A DNA stretch of 64,000 bases from Myxococcota bacterium (GCA_039030075.1 JBCCEW010000001.1:1-64000); one strand, 5' to 3'; positions 1 to 9,241 are shown, counted from the first letter of the stretch. A program made the numbers and translations. The notes: a model not told the origin generated them from the sequence alone.

Positions 1-362
<362 letters not shown>

Positions 363-444
363 CACTGCACGCCGTGTAATCGTTCGGCGTGCGCACCGCC
401 GTGATACGCGAAGTGCGTCGATCGCGGGCCCAGAAAGATATTTG

Positions 445-480
445 GCGGTCAATGACCGCACCCACAGGTACGACTGTGGG
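445..480 (+). other. Two small hairpins in the 23S-5S spacer
   Basis: GCGGTC-AAT-GACCGC at 445-459 is a 6-bp stem. CCCACAG-GTACGA-CTGTGGG at 461-480 is a 7-bp stem followed by a short T run at 487-491. They lie just before the 5S 5' end and are plausible processing stems for 5S maturation. The rest of the spacer (363-444) shows nothing I recognise. The function is inferred from position only. Confidence 0.45.
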
Positions 481-490
481 CTGCAGTTTT

Positions 491-607
<117 letters not shown>

Positions 608-615
608 CCTCCTTG

Positions 616-648
616 AACGGCGTCGATCTTCGGATCGACGCCGTTTTG
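616..648 (+). terminator. Rho-independent terminator of the rRNA operon
   Basis: A perfect 13-bp stem (616-628 with 633-645) is closed by a TTCG tetraloop and followed by TTTG. It lies 8 nt after 5S rRNA. UUCG loops on long GC-rich stems are typical of strong rrn terminators. The T run is short, so it works in the plus direction but is not textbook. Confidence 0.9.
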
Positions 649-667
649 CGTTCGAGCTCCGCTTTGC

Positions 668-1405
668 TCAGAGGTAGTGCGCGCGCACCCGTGCCACGTC
701 GAGGAGCGCGCGGACGAGGTCCCAGGGCTTCACCTTCGAGCCTGCGATGTCGTGCCACGCCTCGAGGGGCACCTCGGCGATCGCTTCCTCGGCCGGGATG
801 CCACCGTCGGCACGCCGGTCGCGGATCCAGCGCGCGATCCACTCGACATCGAAGGCCCAGCCTGCTCGGAACGGTTCGGCGAAGAGCTGTGTGGCTTCCG
901 GGCCCGCGCGAAACAGCTTCGCACCGCACTGGGTATCGTAGACCGGCAGGTCCAGGGCGAGCGACGCGCAGGTCGCAAAGACGCGACCCACGTAGTGGCG
1001 CAGTGCCGAGCGCTCGATCGAGCGCCCGAGCAGCTGCACCCGCGAGCCGAGCACGACCTGGCAGCGCGGATGCCCCTCGAGGTAGGCACGGAAGCGGGCC
1101 ACCTCGTCGAGAGGCGTCGCCAGGTCGGCATCCCAGTAACCGACGAAGTGGGCCTCGCTGGCCAACGCGGCGAGCATGCCGCGCCGGACCGCTTCCGCCT
1201 TGCCGCGATTCGATTCGAGGGTGAGGACCTCGAAGCGGTCGGGCTCCTCGCGCACGAGCTGCGCGAGCCTCTCCGGTGTCGCGTCGTTGCTGCCGTCGTC
1301 GACGAAGAGCACGCGTGTCTCGGGGGTCGCGAAGCGCGTGAAGTCGTTTCCCCGCAGGCGCGTGGCCTCGTTGAAACACGGAACGACGATGACGCTGCTC
1401 GACAC
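668..1405 (-). CDS. GT2 glycosyltransferase, dolichyl-phosphate glucosyltransferase-like
   Basis: The product is about 245 aa with a GT-A fold. From a GTG start at 1405 it begins VSSSVIVVPCFNE, the classic GT2 first strand. It then shows VLFVDDGSND (nucleotide-sugar binding), SNRGKAEAVRRGM, YWDADLATP (the DXD metal site) and DTQCGAKLF, a block typical of the ALG5/DPG-synthase branch. That branch transfers a sugar from UDP or GDP to a polyprenyl phosphate at the cytoplasmic membrane face. There is no obvious membrane helix. The GTG is preferred over a longer frame reaching 1510 because the upstream residues are low-complexity and CGAGGG lies just before the GTG. The gene faces the rRNA operon. 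The sugar and acceptor cannot be told from sequence. Confidence 0.85.
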   Translation of the reverse strand: MSSSVIVVPCFNEATRLRGNDFTRFATPETRVLFVDDGSNDATPERLAQLVREEPDRFEVLTLESNRGKAEAVRRGMLAALASEAHFVGYWDADLATPLDEVARFRAYLEGHPRCQVVLGSRVQLLGRSIERSALRHYVGRVFATCASLALDLPVYDTQCGAKLFRAGPEATQLFAEPFRAGWAFDVEWIARWIRDRRADGGIPAEEAIAEVPLEAWHDIAGSKVKPWDLVRALLDVARVRAHYL

Positions 1406-1537
1406 GGACCCTCGGTGCCCGGGGCCGAATCGACGGCCCTGCTTGGTTCGCGGAACGTAGCCCGGCACCGAGGCGGCGTCGCGCATCCCGCATCCCGCGT
1501 GCTGCTGCATACTCTGCGCTCACCGGAGGAACCACCC

Positions 1538-2854
1538 ATGCTCCACCCGCAACGCCTGCGCAGGCGAGCGACGTGTCGTCAGCCGATCTCGGTCCACTCG
1601 GTTGCGGTTGCGCTCGTGCGGGGGGTCGCTGGCGCGTTCCTGCTGCTCGCAGGCGTCGCCTGCGCCGTCGTACCCGGAGCCGAGCGTGTCGCCCTGGTCT
1701 CGGCGGCGGCCACACCCGCCGGAAGCTGGGACTACCTGGGCGACGCCCTCGATGACGCAGCCGGGCAAATCGAGGCCCTCGCGGCGTCGGACCTCGAGCG
1801 ACGCGAGGGCTACCGCTGGCTCGCGCGCAGCCTCTTCTCGGGTTTCGATCGCTTTCTCGAGTACGCGAACCCGGCGATCCCCGAGTTCTACCGGGCCCAG
1901 TCCGCGCACCGGAAGTTCGCTGGCGACAACCCGGACCAGCTCTACCACGTCGCCGCGGTGGCGTCGGAGTTCCGGTACCGGGTGCGCGGGCAATGGTCGG
2001 CGCCGGGCGTTCGCACCGAGCTCATCGAACTCAGCGTGTACGGCGGTGGCCTCTCCTTCGACGACGACACCGCGAAGCGCCGGCTGGTCGCGTACATGGA
2101 CGAGCGGAACCTCGAGATCGCGGAAGACGGGAGCTTCGAGGTCGTGGTGGGCGTCGACCCGGCAGAGGGCAACTGGCTGCGCCTCGAGGAAGACGCGGAG
2201 ATGCTGCTCATTCGGCGCTACTTCGCCTCGCCTCAGCCCGCCGACCGGTTGCCGCTCTCGATCGAGCGCATCGACGGGGTGCCGCCGCGAGAGCCGCTCA
2301 CCCAACGCGAGCTCGCGAAGGGGTTGATCGCGAGCGGTGCGTTCCTGCGCGAGACCGCGAAGATCTGGGGCCGCTGGTACCCGGACGTGCTCGCGCGCCA
2401 CGGTCCCAACCGGCTCGATCCGCTTCCCGACGACGGTGACCTGCTGACGCCCGCGGGCCTCACCTACCTCCAGGGCGCCTGGTCCGTCGCGGACGGTGAG
2501 GTGCTGGTCGTGCGCTTCCGCCCGCCCGACGTCCCGTACTGGGGTTTCCTGCCCATGAACATCTGGATGGAGAGCCTCGACTGGCGTGTGGCTCCGGTCT
2601 CTCGCAACGGGTTCGACAGCCAGCTCGATCCCGACGGAATGGTCACGCTGGTGGTGAGCGAGGTCGATCCCGGCCACCCGAACTGGATCGCCACCCTGGG
2701 GCACCGGCGCGGCTTGATGTCGATGCGTCTCGCACGTCTCGGGGAGCAACCCCTTCCTGAGGTCGAGACGACGCTGCTGCCCCGCGACGAGCTCGCGGGT
2801 TTCCTCGCTTCACGCGGAGCGCCTCCTCTGCAGTCCGCTGCCACCCCCCGTTGA
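1538..2854 (+). CDS. DUF1214 domain protein with N-terminal membrane anchor
   Basis: The product is 438 aa from ATG 1538, with GGAGGA 8 nt upstream. Residues ~22-50 form a hydrophobic signal or anchor, including FLLLAGVACAVV, so the protein is probably exported or tethered. The body carries the DUF1214-like C-terminal pattern around WGFLPMNIWMESLDW and ending near HPNWIATLGHRRG. The reaction of this family is unknown; many members occur beside lipid or steroid metabolism genes. Its stop overlaps the start of the next gene (a GPH transporter) by 3 nt, so the two are translationally coupled and probably share a substrate or process. Confidence 0.75.
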   Translation: MLHPQRLRRRATCRQPISVHSVAVALVRGVAGAFLLLAGVACAVVPGAERVALVSAAATPAGSWDYLGDALDDAAGQIEALAASDLERREGYRWLARSLFSGFDRFLEYANPAIPEFYRAQSAHRKFAGDNPDQLYHVAAVASEFRYRVRGQWSAPGVRTELIELSVYGGGLSFDDDTAKRRLVAYMDERNLEIAEDGSFEVVVGVDPAEGNWLRLEEDAEMLLIRRYFASPQPADRLPLSIERIDGVPPREPLTQRELAKGLIASGAFLRETAKIWGRWYPDVLARHGPNRLDPLPDDGDLLTPAGLTYLQGAWSVADGEVLVVRFRPPDVPYWGFLPMNIWMESLDWRVAPVSRNGFDSQLDPDGMVTLVVSEVDPGHPNWIATLGHRRGLMSMRLARLGEQPLPEVETTLLPRDELAGFLASRGAPPLQSAATPR

Positions 2855-4299
2855 GCGAGTCGGCCCTCTCCAACGCCAACCCCGACCCCGTCTCCCGACC
2901 GGGTTGGGGAACGAAGCTGGCCTACGGCATCGGCCAGATGGTCGACGGGATTCCGACCGGCGCGATCGAGACCTTCCTCTTCTTCTACTACACCCAGGTG
3001 CTCGGTCTCTCCGGCACGCTCGCCGGGCTCGCCATCCTGATCGCCCTCGTCTTCGACGCGATCACCGATCCCTGGATCGGTGCCCTCTCGGACGCCACGG
3101 AGTCACGCTCGGGCCGCCGCCACCCGTTCCTGTTCGCGTCGGTGGTGCCTTTGCCGCTCTGTTTCGTGGCGCTCTTCGTGCCGCCCGCTGAGCTCACGGG
3201 CCCGGCGCTGTTCGGGTGGCTCTTGTGCTTCGCCGTCGGGGTTCGGCTGTCGCTGACGCTGTTTTCGGTTCCCCACATGAGTCTGGGCGCCGAGCTCAGC
3301 GAGGACTACGCCGAGCGCACGCGCATCGTGGCACTGCGCCTGGCATTCGGTGCGATCGGCTGGATCGCGGTCTCCGGCGGTGGCTTCTTCTGGTTCTTCC
3401 AGGCGAGCGAGGCGTTCCCGATCGGTCACCTCGACGCGGGTCGCTACCCCGCCTTCGCCACCAGCTTCGCCATTGCGATCGCGGCCGCTGCACTCGTGTC
3501 GGCGGGCGGCACGCTCGCCTGGGGGCGTCGGCTCGGTCGCGTGGTCCGTCCCCACTTCGGCGCGCGCCAGCTGTTTCGCGCAGTCCGCCGCGTCTTCGCC
3601 CACGCCGCGTTTCGCGGTCTGGTGCTGGCGGGCGTGGCGGCGTCGATCGCGGTCGGTCTGCGCTTGACCCTCGGCCTGCACGTGTTCACCTACTTCTGGG
3701 AGCTACCGCCGGACGCGGTGGGCGTCGTGAACTTCGTGATGCTCGGGGGGCTGCTGCTCGGGTTTCCGCTCTGGAGCGCGCTGGCCGAGGTCATCGACAA
3801 GCGGCGCGCGATGATCGCGGGGTTGTGCGGACTCGGCGCCGCCGTGTTCGCACCCCACGCACTCCGGATCGCAACCGGCTGGCCCGCGGCCGACGCCCCG
3901 TACCTGGTCGCTTGGGTCGCGGTGATGGCGCTGTTGGCCGCTGTCGGGGGAACGGGGGCCCAGCTCGCCTTGGCGTCGATGATGGCCGACGTCACCGACG
4001 AGCACGAACTCGCGCACGGGACCCGCGAAGAGGGCCTGTTCTTCGGCGCGCTCAGCGTCGTCACCAAGAGCGCGTCGGGCCTGGGTCATCAGCTGGCGGG
4101 GATCGGCCTCGACGCGATCGCGTTTCCCGCCGACGCCGCACCGGGGTCGCTGGCACCCGAGGTCGTCACCGGTCTGGGTTGGCTCTACGGGGCAGGCGTT
4201 GCGGTCGGCGTCGGCCTCGCCGTCTTTCTCACCGCGCGGCTTCCGCTCACCCGCGCGCGACACGCCGAGGTGCGTAGGGCGCTCGACGCGCGCGGTTAG
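2851..4299 (+). CDS. GPH-family (MelB-like) MFS transporter
   Basis: The product is 482 aa with about 12 hydrophobic segments. It starts at TTG 2851, which overlaps the preceding TGA (TTGA). Near the N-terminus it has YGIGQMVDGIPTGAIETFLFFYYTQVLGLS, split here across the first two helices, then DAITDPWIGALSDAT and a basic SGRRHPF loop. These are hallmarks of the glycoside-pentoside-hexuronide:cation symporters. Members move sugars or related solutes with Na+ or H+; some relatives are annotated as lipid transporters. The substrate is unknown. It is coupled to the DUF1214 gene upstream. Its TAG stop overlaps the stop of the opposite-strand gene by 3 nt. Confidence 0.86.
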   Translation: MSESALSNANPDPVSRPGWGTKLAYGIGQMVDGIPTGAIETFLFFYYTQVLGLSGTLAGLAILIALVFDAITDPWIGALSDATESRSGRRHPFLFASVVPLPLCFVALFVPPAELTGPALFGWLLCFAVGVRLSLTLFSVPHMSLGAELSEDYAERTRIVALRLAFGAIGWIAVSGGGFFWFFQASEAFPIGHLDAGRYPAFATSFAIAIAAAALVSAGGTLAWGRRLGRVVRPHFGARQLFRAVRRVFAHAAFRGLVLAGVAASIAVGLRLTLGLHVFTYFWELPPDAVGVVNFVMLGGLLLGFPLWSALAEVIDKRRAMIAGLCGLGAAVFAPHALRIATGWPAADAPYLVAWVAVMALLAAVGGTGAQLALASMMADVTDEHELAHGTREEGLFFGALSVVTKSASGLGHQLAGIGLDAIAFPADAAPGSLAPEVVTGLGWLYGAGVAVGVGLAVFLTARLPLTRARHAEVRRALDARG

Positions 4300-5312
4300 G
4301 CCAGCGCGACCAGCCGGTCGTCGGCCTCGAGTCCGGCGGTCACCCGCGCGGCGAGCTCGGCGGCCGGAATGTGGAGCCAACCGAGGTACTCGTCGGAGCC
4401 ACCGCCGTAGCCGAGCAGGTAGACCCAGTCCTCGGTTTCGCCCGAGAGCGCCCGGGCGCGCTGGGGCGGAAGCGCGAAGTAGCGCGCCTCGGCATAGCGT
4501 TCGAGCAGAGTCGGGGCGTCGACGCGTCCGCTCACCGCGGCGTAGGCCGGGCCGAAATCCGAATCCGAGAGGGACCAGAGCTTCGCGTAGAGCGCGTGGT
4601 CCTCGATCCGTCGCACACTGACGGCACCGTCGCGGGCGAGCTCGGGCAGGGCGAGACAGCTGCGAAGATCCTCGCGACGCTCGCCGTCGTTGTTCCAGTC
4701 GTCGTCCTCCTCGTCGAAGCCGCCGCCGTAGCCGTCATCTTCAGTGTCGTTGTCTTCGAGAAGGTCCGGCGCGATCTCACTCTCGTCGAAGAGGACCAGG
4801 GGGGCCGCACCCTCCTGCTCGGCCAGGTCCCACGCGTCCTGGCCTTCGCGGCCATAGGCGTCGAAGCAGATGGACGTGAACACCGCGTCGAAGTTCTGCC
4901 TGGCTTCGAAACACACGGCATGGGCCTGGGGTGCCGACGCTCGGGCCTGGGCCGCAACCCGCGACGCGAGCTCGCCATCGCGCGTCACCAGCGCGAGGAG
5001 GTTCCAGCCGTGGTAGCCGAACCAGTCGCGCAGCAGCCAGGGGGCGCTGCCGAGCGACTGTTCGCAGGCTTCGAAGAGCGGTCCGCGCACCATCGGTAGG
5101 GACGTCGCGACATCGGCGTCGGAACTCGGTCCGATGACCTGCCAGGACTCCCGGATCTGATCGTTCGAGCGAACGCCCAACGCGGCGAAGACACCGCGCC
5201 ATCCGGAGGGGTCCAGGTTCGGCGCCGGGCTCGCCGTCTCGGAGCTCGGCCAGAGGGTCTGGCCCACGGCGCCCGGGACGGCCCCTGCGCCCGAGAAGAG
5301 CACGACGAACAT
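4296..5312 (-). CDS. Hypothetical protein with acidic insert
   Basis: The product is 338 aa; I do not recognise the family. ATG 5312 has GGAGGGG about 8 nt upstream. The first ~18 residues (MFVVLFSGAGAVPGAVGQ) are weakly hydrophobic and might be a short signal. Residues ~185-210 form a very acidic, glycine-rich patch (DNDTEDDGYGGGFDEEDDD), resembling a flexible or metal-binding linker. The region after it, with WVYLLGYGGGSDEYLGWLHI, looks like a compact folded domain. Its TAA stop shares bases with the TAG stop of the convergent transporter gene (TTAG at 4296-4299). No function is proposed. Confidence 0.6.
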   Translation of the reverse strand: MFVVLFSGAGAVPGAVGQTLWPSSETASPAPNLDPSGWRGVFAALGVRSNDQIRESWQVIGPSSDADVATSLPMVRGPLFEACEQSLGSAPWLLRDWFGYHGWNLLALVTRDGELASRVAAQARASAPQAHAVCFEARQNFDAVFTSICFDAYGREGQDAWDLAEQEGAAPLVLFDESEIAPDLLEDNDTEDDGYGGGFDEEDDDWNNDGERREDLRSCLALPELARDGAVSVRRIEDHALYAKLWSLSDSDFGPAYAAVSGRVDAPTLLERYAEARYFALPPQRARALSGETEDWVYLLGYGGGSDEYLGWLHIPAAELAARVTAGLEADDRLVALA

Positions 5313-5561
5313 CGTGGCGACCCCTCCATCCTTTCTTCGTGTCGCATCGGCCCGATCGGTTCGAGGACGTCACCCGCGGGGCCGGCAGGAAGCCGATTCT
5401 AACGCGGCGGAGGGCCGAGATCGGTCCGTCTGCGCCCCATTTTCGAGCGGCCCGGGAGTCTTCGCGCGGTGCGCGAATCGGGTGCAAAGGGCCGAAAAGG
5501 CTCTCGATTCTCAAGGGGCGGCTGCTGGGTTCCGATGCAGGGAGTGGAGGAAACCCAGCGA

Positions 5562-7400
5562 ATGAGCACTCGAATCGTCCTTCTCGTCCTGGCCCTGATC
5601 ACCGCCCTCGGCGGCTGCGCGAGTAGCGCGTGGCGTGAGGCCCGCGACGCGGACACGATCAGCGCCTACCACCGCTTCCTCCGCGAGTACCCGGACACCA
5701 GCTTCAGCGAAGAGGCGCGCGCGCGTCTCGAACTCGCGCGCGTCCGCAAGAATCCGAGCCGCGAGTCGTTCGAGAAGTTCCTCGAAAAGTTCGCCAACGC
5801 GGGTCTCGAGGCCGAACTGCGGCCCCATGTCGAAGAGGTGTACTTCGAGTACGCGCGTGCGCTGGGGACGGCCGAGGCGTACCAGGAGTTTCTCACCGAG
5901 TTTCCGGCCGGACGCTTCGCCGCCCGTGCCGAGGGCAATGCGGCCTACCTCTCCGAACGCGGCTATCGCGGCGCGGTCGACGCGCTGGCGGACTTCGCGG
6001 AGCGTTTCCCCGAGAGCGACTTCGCGGCCGAAGCGGGCCGCAGCGTCGCCGCGGTGAACCAGCGCAAGCGCAGCGGGTTTCGGCGCGTCGGATTGGTGAT
6101 CGAGGTGGCGCCTTCGACCCCGGGCGGGGATCGGGTCGCGCGAGTCTTCCGGGACCGCGCCGTCGCTGCGTACGCTCGCGCTGGCCTGCGTGTCGCGACG
6201 CTGCCCGACGCAGCGGCTGCGAAGGGGGCCGGCCTGGACGCGGTGCTGCGCATCGAACACACCGAGAAGCAGCAGGCCACCCAGCTGAAGGGCGGACAGG
6301 TGACCGAGCCGAGCATCGTGGCGATGACGACGGTGACGCTGCAGCGGACCGGAGACGACGCGCCGATCTGGTCGGATGCGTTCGAGTATCGCGCGCCGCT
6401 CTCGGCCCAGCGCAACGACGTGTCGATCCTCTTCGGGCCCGGTTCCCAGGCGAGCTACTGGGCCGAGCTCGACGGGCAGTTCTTCGTGCCCGTCGCCCGT
6501 TGGAGCACCCAGGTGACCTCGCGCGAGCCTCAGGGGTTCGCGAAGCCCGCTGTCGCGGTCGAGGTGGTGGGCAACCGCGCCTTCGTCCTGTTCGGAGACG
6601 GCGACTTCCAGCTCTTCGACCTCGGCGACCCGGCGCGTCCCGTGAAGCTCGGCGAACACCGCCGCAAGCGCGACCTCGCTTCCTTCGAAGGCGTGACGGC
6701 GCGCGGGGCCCGCGTGGCCATCTACGGAGCGGACGGCGTCGAAGTCGTACGCCTCGACGGTGGCCAGACCCGCCGTGAAGCCTCTTTCCCGCGCGGCAAC
6801 GTCGGTTCCGTCGTGGGCGTCGAGGCCGTGGCCGACGGCTGGATCGCCGCGACGAACCGCGGTCTCCTCAAGCTCGGCAACGAGTCCCTGGCCGTGCAGA
6901 ACCTCGTGCCGCGTCCGATCCTCGGCCTGGCGCGCAGCGGCGACCGCCTGGTCTTCACCGACGGCACGTCGCTCTTCGTGGCGACCTCGGACCTGCTGGC
7001 GTCGGGTCGGGTCGAGTCCGAGCTGCGGCTCGGGCGTGGCTTCCACCCCAAGCGCGTGCGCGTCTTCGGCCAGAGCGCGGTCGTCTTGGGAGATCGCGAC
7101 GCGGTCTGGGTCGACCTGCGGCGCCCGGGCCGCCCGCGCCTCTTGTCGCGAATCGGCGGCAACGAATCGGGTCGCGTGCTCGACGCGGCGGTGCTCAACC
7201 AGCGACTCTTCCTGCTCGGGCCGCGCGGCCTGCAGGTGGTGGACCGCAGCGGCGAGCGGATCGTCGATTCGGTGGACGTAGCGGCTCGTGAGCGGCTCGA
7301 CGTCTCGGGTCGCCACCTGGTGATGATCGGTGAGAAGGCCCTGCAGGTCGTCGATGGGACGGCCTTCGTGAGTCCGGTCCCAGCCTCGCCGCGTCGCTGA
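5562..7400 (+). CDS. Lipoprotein with tetratricopeptide-like and beta-propeller-like repeats
   Basis: The product is 612 aa from ATG 5562, behind a GGAGTGGAGG Shine-Dalgarno. The signal peptide ends in a lipobox (ALGGCAS), so the mature protein is probably anchored by a lipidated Cys19. Residues ~25-175 contain tandem helices with repeated YPDTSFSEEAR, FPAGRFAARAE and FPESDFAAEAG motifs, a TPR/outer-membrane assembly-type array. Residues ~190-320 are a mixed domain. Residues ~340-610 contain LVIVD/propeller-like repeats (FQLFDLGDPARPVKLGE, VWVDLRRPGRPRLLS, LQVVDRSG). The architecture suggests a periplasmic scaffold; the role is unknown. It stands alone between an opposite-strand gene and an AraC regulator. 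Confidence 0.75.
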   Translation: MSTRIVLLVLALITALGGCASSAWREARDADTISAYHRFLREYPDTSFSEEARARLELARVRKNPSRESFEKFLEKFANAGLEAELRPHVEEVYFEYARALGTAEAYQEFLTEFPAGRFAARAEGNAAYLSERGYRGAVDALADFAERFPESDFAAEAGRSVAAVNQRKRSGFRRVGLVIEVAPSTPGGDRVARVFRDRAVAAYARAGLRVATLPDAAAAKGAGLDAVLRIEHTEKQQATQLKGGQVTEPSIVAMTTVTLQRTGDDAPIWSDAFEYRAPLSAQRNDVSILFGPGSQASYWAELDGQFFVPVARWSTQVTSREPQGFAKPAVAVEVVGNRAFVLFGDGDFQLFDLGDPARPVKLGEHRRKRDLASFEGVTARGARVAIYGADGVEVVRLDGGQTRREASFPRGNVGSVVGVEAVADGWIAATNRGLLKLGNESLAVQNLVPRPILGLARSGDRLVFTDGTSLFVATSDLLASGRVESELRLGRGFHPKRVRVFGQSAVVLGDRDAVWVDLRRPGRPRLLSRIGGNESGRVLDAAVLNQRLFLLGPRGLQVVDRSGERIVDSVDVAARERLDVSGRHLVMIGEKALQVVDGTAFVSPVPASPRR

Positions 7401-7422
7401 GCCCTGCCGCCGAGCACCATCC

Positions 7423-7467
7423 TTCCCCAGGTTTTCCCCAGGATTCCCCCAGGACGGGAACGGGAAC
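7423..7467 (+). promoter_or_regulatory. Phased direct repeats upstream of the AraC-type gene
   Basis: Three copies of TTCCCCAGG-like sequence begin at 7423, 7434 and 7444 (the last is TTCCCCCAGG). They are spaced 11 and 10 bp, one helical turn apart. They are followed by two GGGAAC copies (7456-7467). Phased half-sites like these, 50 bp before an AraC-family start codon, are typical of autoregulatory operators. Binding is inferred. Confidence 0.4.
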
Positions 7468-7517
7468 GTACGCACCCGCGTGTCTCCCGGAGGCCGACAG
7501 TCGGATATCCTGGCCGG

Positions 7518-8543
7518 ATGGACGCGCGTGCGCACGTCTCCATCGGGTTCGTCCATCCGATCGTGGCGCATCTCTCCGACCAGATCGGCGATCCGGGCCC
7601 GGCCCTCCGTGCCAGTGGCGTCGATCCGTCGCTGCTCGAGGATCCCCAGTCCCGGATCGAGGTGGCGTCGCTGGCTTCGCTCCTCGCGTACGGTGTGGAG
7701 GCGACCGGGGATGTCGGACTCCCGGCACGTGCGGGGCTCTCGTTGCGGCCGGGTCAGTACGGGATCTTCGAGCTGGTCGTGCGGACGAGCCGCGATGGCC
7801 ACGATGCGATCTCGCGCGTGAACCGTCACTACGATCTGATCGGCGATCTCCCGGCGCCGCACCTCGAGCTGCGCGACGGGGAAGCATTGGTCCTGCTCCA
7901 CATGAATTCGCGGTCGGACTCGGCATTCGTGATCGACTATGTCCTCGCGAGTTGGATGGCCGTGGCGCGCTTCATGCGGGGGTCGGGAACGCGGCCGAAC
8001 GAAGTGTGGCTCGACCGTTCCGAGCCGGCCGCCGCCAGCGCGATACGCGCGGGCTTCGATTGCGACGTGCGTTTCGGTCAGGCGGAGAACGCCATCCTGT
8101 TCTCGCCGCAGGGGTTCGGGCGCGCGTTCGCGCCCATGGATCCGGTGATCGCCGGAGCGATCGATCGCCGCGCAGACGAGCTCGCGCACACGATCCGTTC
8201 GGACGGTCGTTTTCGTCGCGACGTCGAACGCGAGATCCTGGAGTGCCTCGCCGAGGAGGGCGCCACCCTGGCCCATGTCTCGAAGCGGCTTCGCGTCAGC
8301 GCGCGCACGTTGCGGCGGCGGTTGTACGCGGAGGACACGTCCTTCACCGCGCTGCGACGCGCGCTCCAGGAACGCGAGGCCCGCCGGTACCTGACGGAAA
8401 CGAATCTCCCGATCGCCGCGGTGTCGGCCGAAGTCGGCTTCTCCGAGCCGTCCGCGTTCTATCGGGCGTTCAAGCGCTGGACGGGGAAAACCCCCCAAGA
8501 GGTGCGTCAGGGCGCCCGCCCGAACGGCCCCAACGATCAATGA
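7518..8543 (+). CDS. AraC-family transcriptional regulator (Arabinose_bd-type N-terminus)
   Basis: The product is 341 aa. Residues ~15-190 match the ligand-sensing domain of the OruR/ArgR-like AraC subgroup, which binds small hydrophobic or amino-acid-derived ligands. The C-terminal ~100 residues carry the two helix-turn-helix units. These read GATLAHVSKRLRVSARTLRRRL for the first (written here with its flanks) and PIAAVSAEVGFSEPSAFYRAFKRWTGKTP for the second; the GFSEPSAFYRAFKRW block is the AraC signature. It is likely a soluble cytoplasmic DNA-binding protein. Phased repeats at 7423-7467 may be its own operator. The downstream SnoaL-like and TrpF-like genes are candidate targets. Confidence 0.9.
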   Translation: MDARAHVSIGFVHPIVAHLSDQIGDPGPALRASGVDPSLLEDPQSRIEVASLASLLAYGVEATGDVGLPARAGLSLRPGQYGIFELVVRTSRDGHDAISRVNRHYDLIGDLPAPHLELRDGEALVLLHMNSRSDSAFVIDYVLASWMAVARFMRGSGTRPNEVWLDRSEPAAASAIRAGFDCDVRFGQAENAILFSPQGFGRAFAPMDPVIAGAIDRRADELAHTIRSDGRFRRDVEREILECLAEEGATLAHVSKRLRVSARTLRRRLYAEDTSFTALRRALQEREARRYLTETNLPIAAVSAEVGFSEPSAFYRAFKRWTGKTPQEVRQGARPNGPNDQ

Positions 8544-8857
8544 TGCTGGCCCTGCCGGCCACTCGGGCGCTGGGGTCGCCCCGATAGATTGGTCGAGAGA
8601 TCCGCGGGTGGCGTGGCTCCTCGGCCCCTCGCGCGGTCTCGACGCTCGCGGTCGTCGCGTCCTGCGCTGGCACCGCAGCGTGGCCCTTGAATCGCCTCCT
8701 GGTGGCGCGTCCCGATCGTGGCTCGAGACTCTCCCGGGCACGCGGCCGGGGCGCGCCCAGGCGAGGCCCGCCGGCCCTTCGCCGAAGCACCTCACCGCCC
8801 TGCGCCCGTGGGTGTACGCTAGGCCTCGCGCGCCGCAATCCGGAAAGGAGGTCTGCC
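8544..8857. other. Intergenic region without a recognisable gene
   Basis: These 314 nt separate the AraC gene from the SnoaL-like gene. Open frames cross it but show no conserved residues and have skewed composition. The only clear signal is the strong AAAGGAGGT ribosome-binding site at 8844-8852, which serves the next gene. A promoter for that gene probably lies here, but I see no convincing -35/-10 pair. Confidence 0.5.
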
Positions 8858-9229
8858 ATGACGGTTCAGGAAATCGGAACCCAGCTCGTCGCCCTCTGCA
8901 ACGAGGGCAGGGATCGCGAAGCGGTCGACCGCTTCTACGACGAGAAGATCGTCAGCATCGAAGCCGGCGGAGACGGCGACATGCCGGCGCGCATGGAGGG
9001 CATCGCGGCGATCCGTGGCAAGCACGACTGGTGGTACGACAACCACGAGGTCCACGAGACGGCCGCCGAAGGGCCGTACTGCGGCCACCGCGAAGACCAG
9101 TTCGCGGTGCGCCACACCATGGACATCACTCCGAAGGGCGGCGAGCGGATGCAGATGGCGGAAGTCGCGCTCTACACCGTGAAAGACGGCAAGATCGTGC
9201 AGGAGGAATTCCTGTACCAGGTCGGCTAG
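8858..9229 (+). CDS. SnoaL-like / NTF2-fold small protein
   Basis: The product is 123 aa with ATG 8858, 5 nt after a near-perfect AAAGGAGGT. The length and pattern fit the NTF2-like SnoaL superfamily: an N-terminal helix ending in VDRFYDEKIVSIE, a central RMEGIAAIRGKHDWWYDN, and the closing strand YTVKDGKIVQEEFLYQV. Members are ketosteroid isomerase-like enzymes, polyketide cyclases or uncharacterised dimeric binders. The catalytic residues cannot be assigned. It is followed after 12 nt by a TrpF-like gene, so the two probably form an operon. Confidence 0.8.
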   Translation: MTVQEIGTQLVALCNEGRDREAVDRFYDEKIVSIEAGGDGDMPARMEGIAAIRGKHDWWYDNHEVHETAAEGPYCGHREDQFAVRHTMDITPKGGERMQMAEVALYTVKDGKIVQEEFLYQVG

Positions 9230-9241
9230 CTGCCGCAGGCC

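Noticed and set aside
363-490. Possible tRNA in the rRNA spacer
   Set aside because: No T-loop (GGTTCGAATCC-like) or cloverleaf is visible; only two small hairpins.
5511-8795. A 1094-codon minus-strand open frame over the lipoprotein and AraC genes
   Set aside because: It is compositionally skewed, has no domain, and covers two well-supported genes on the other strand.
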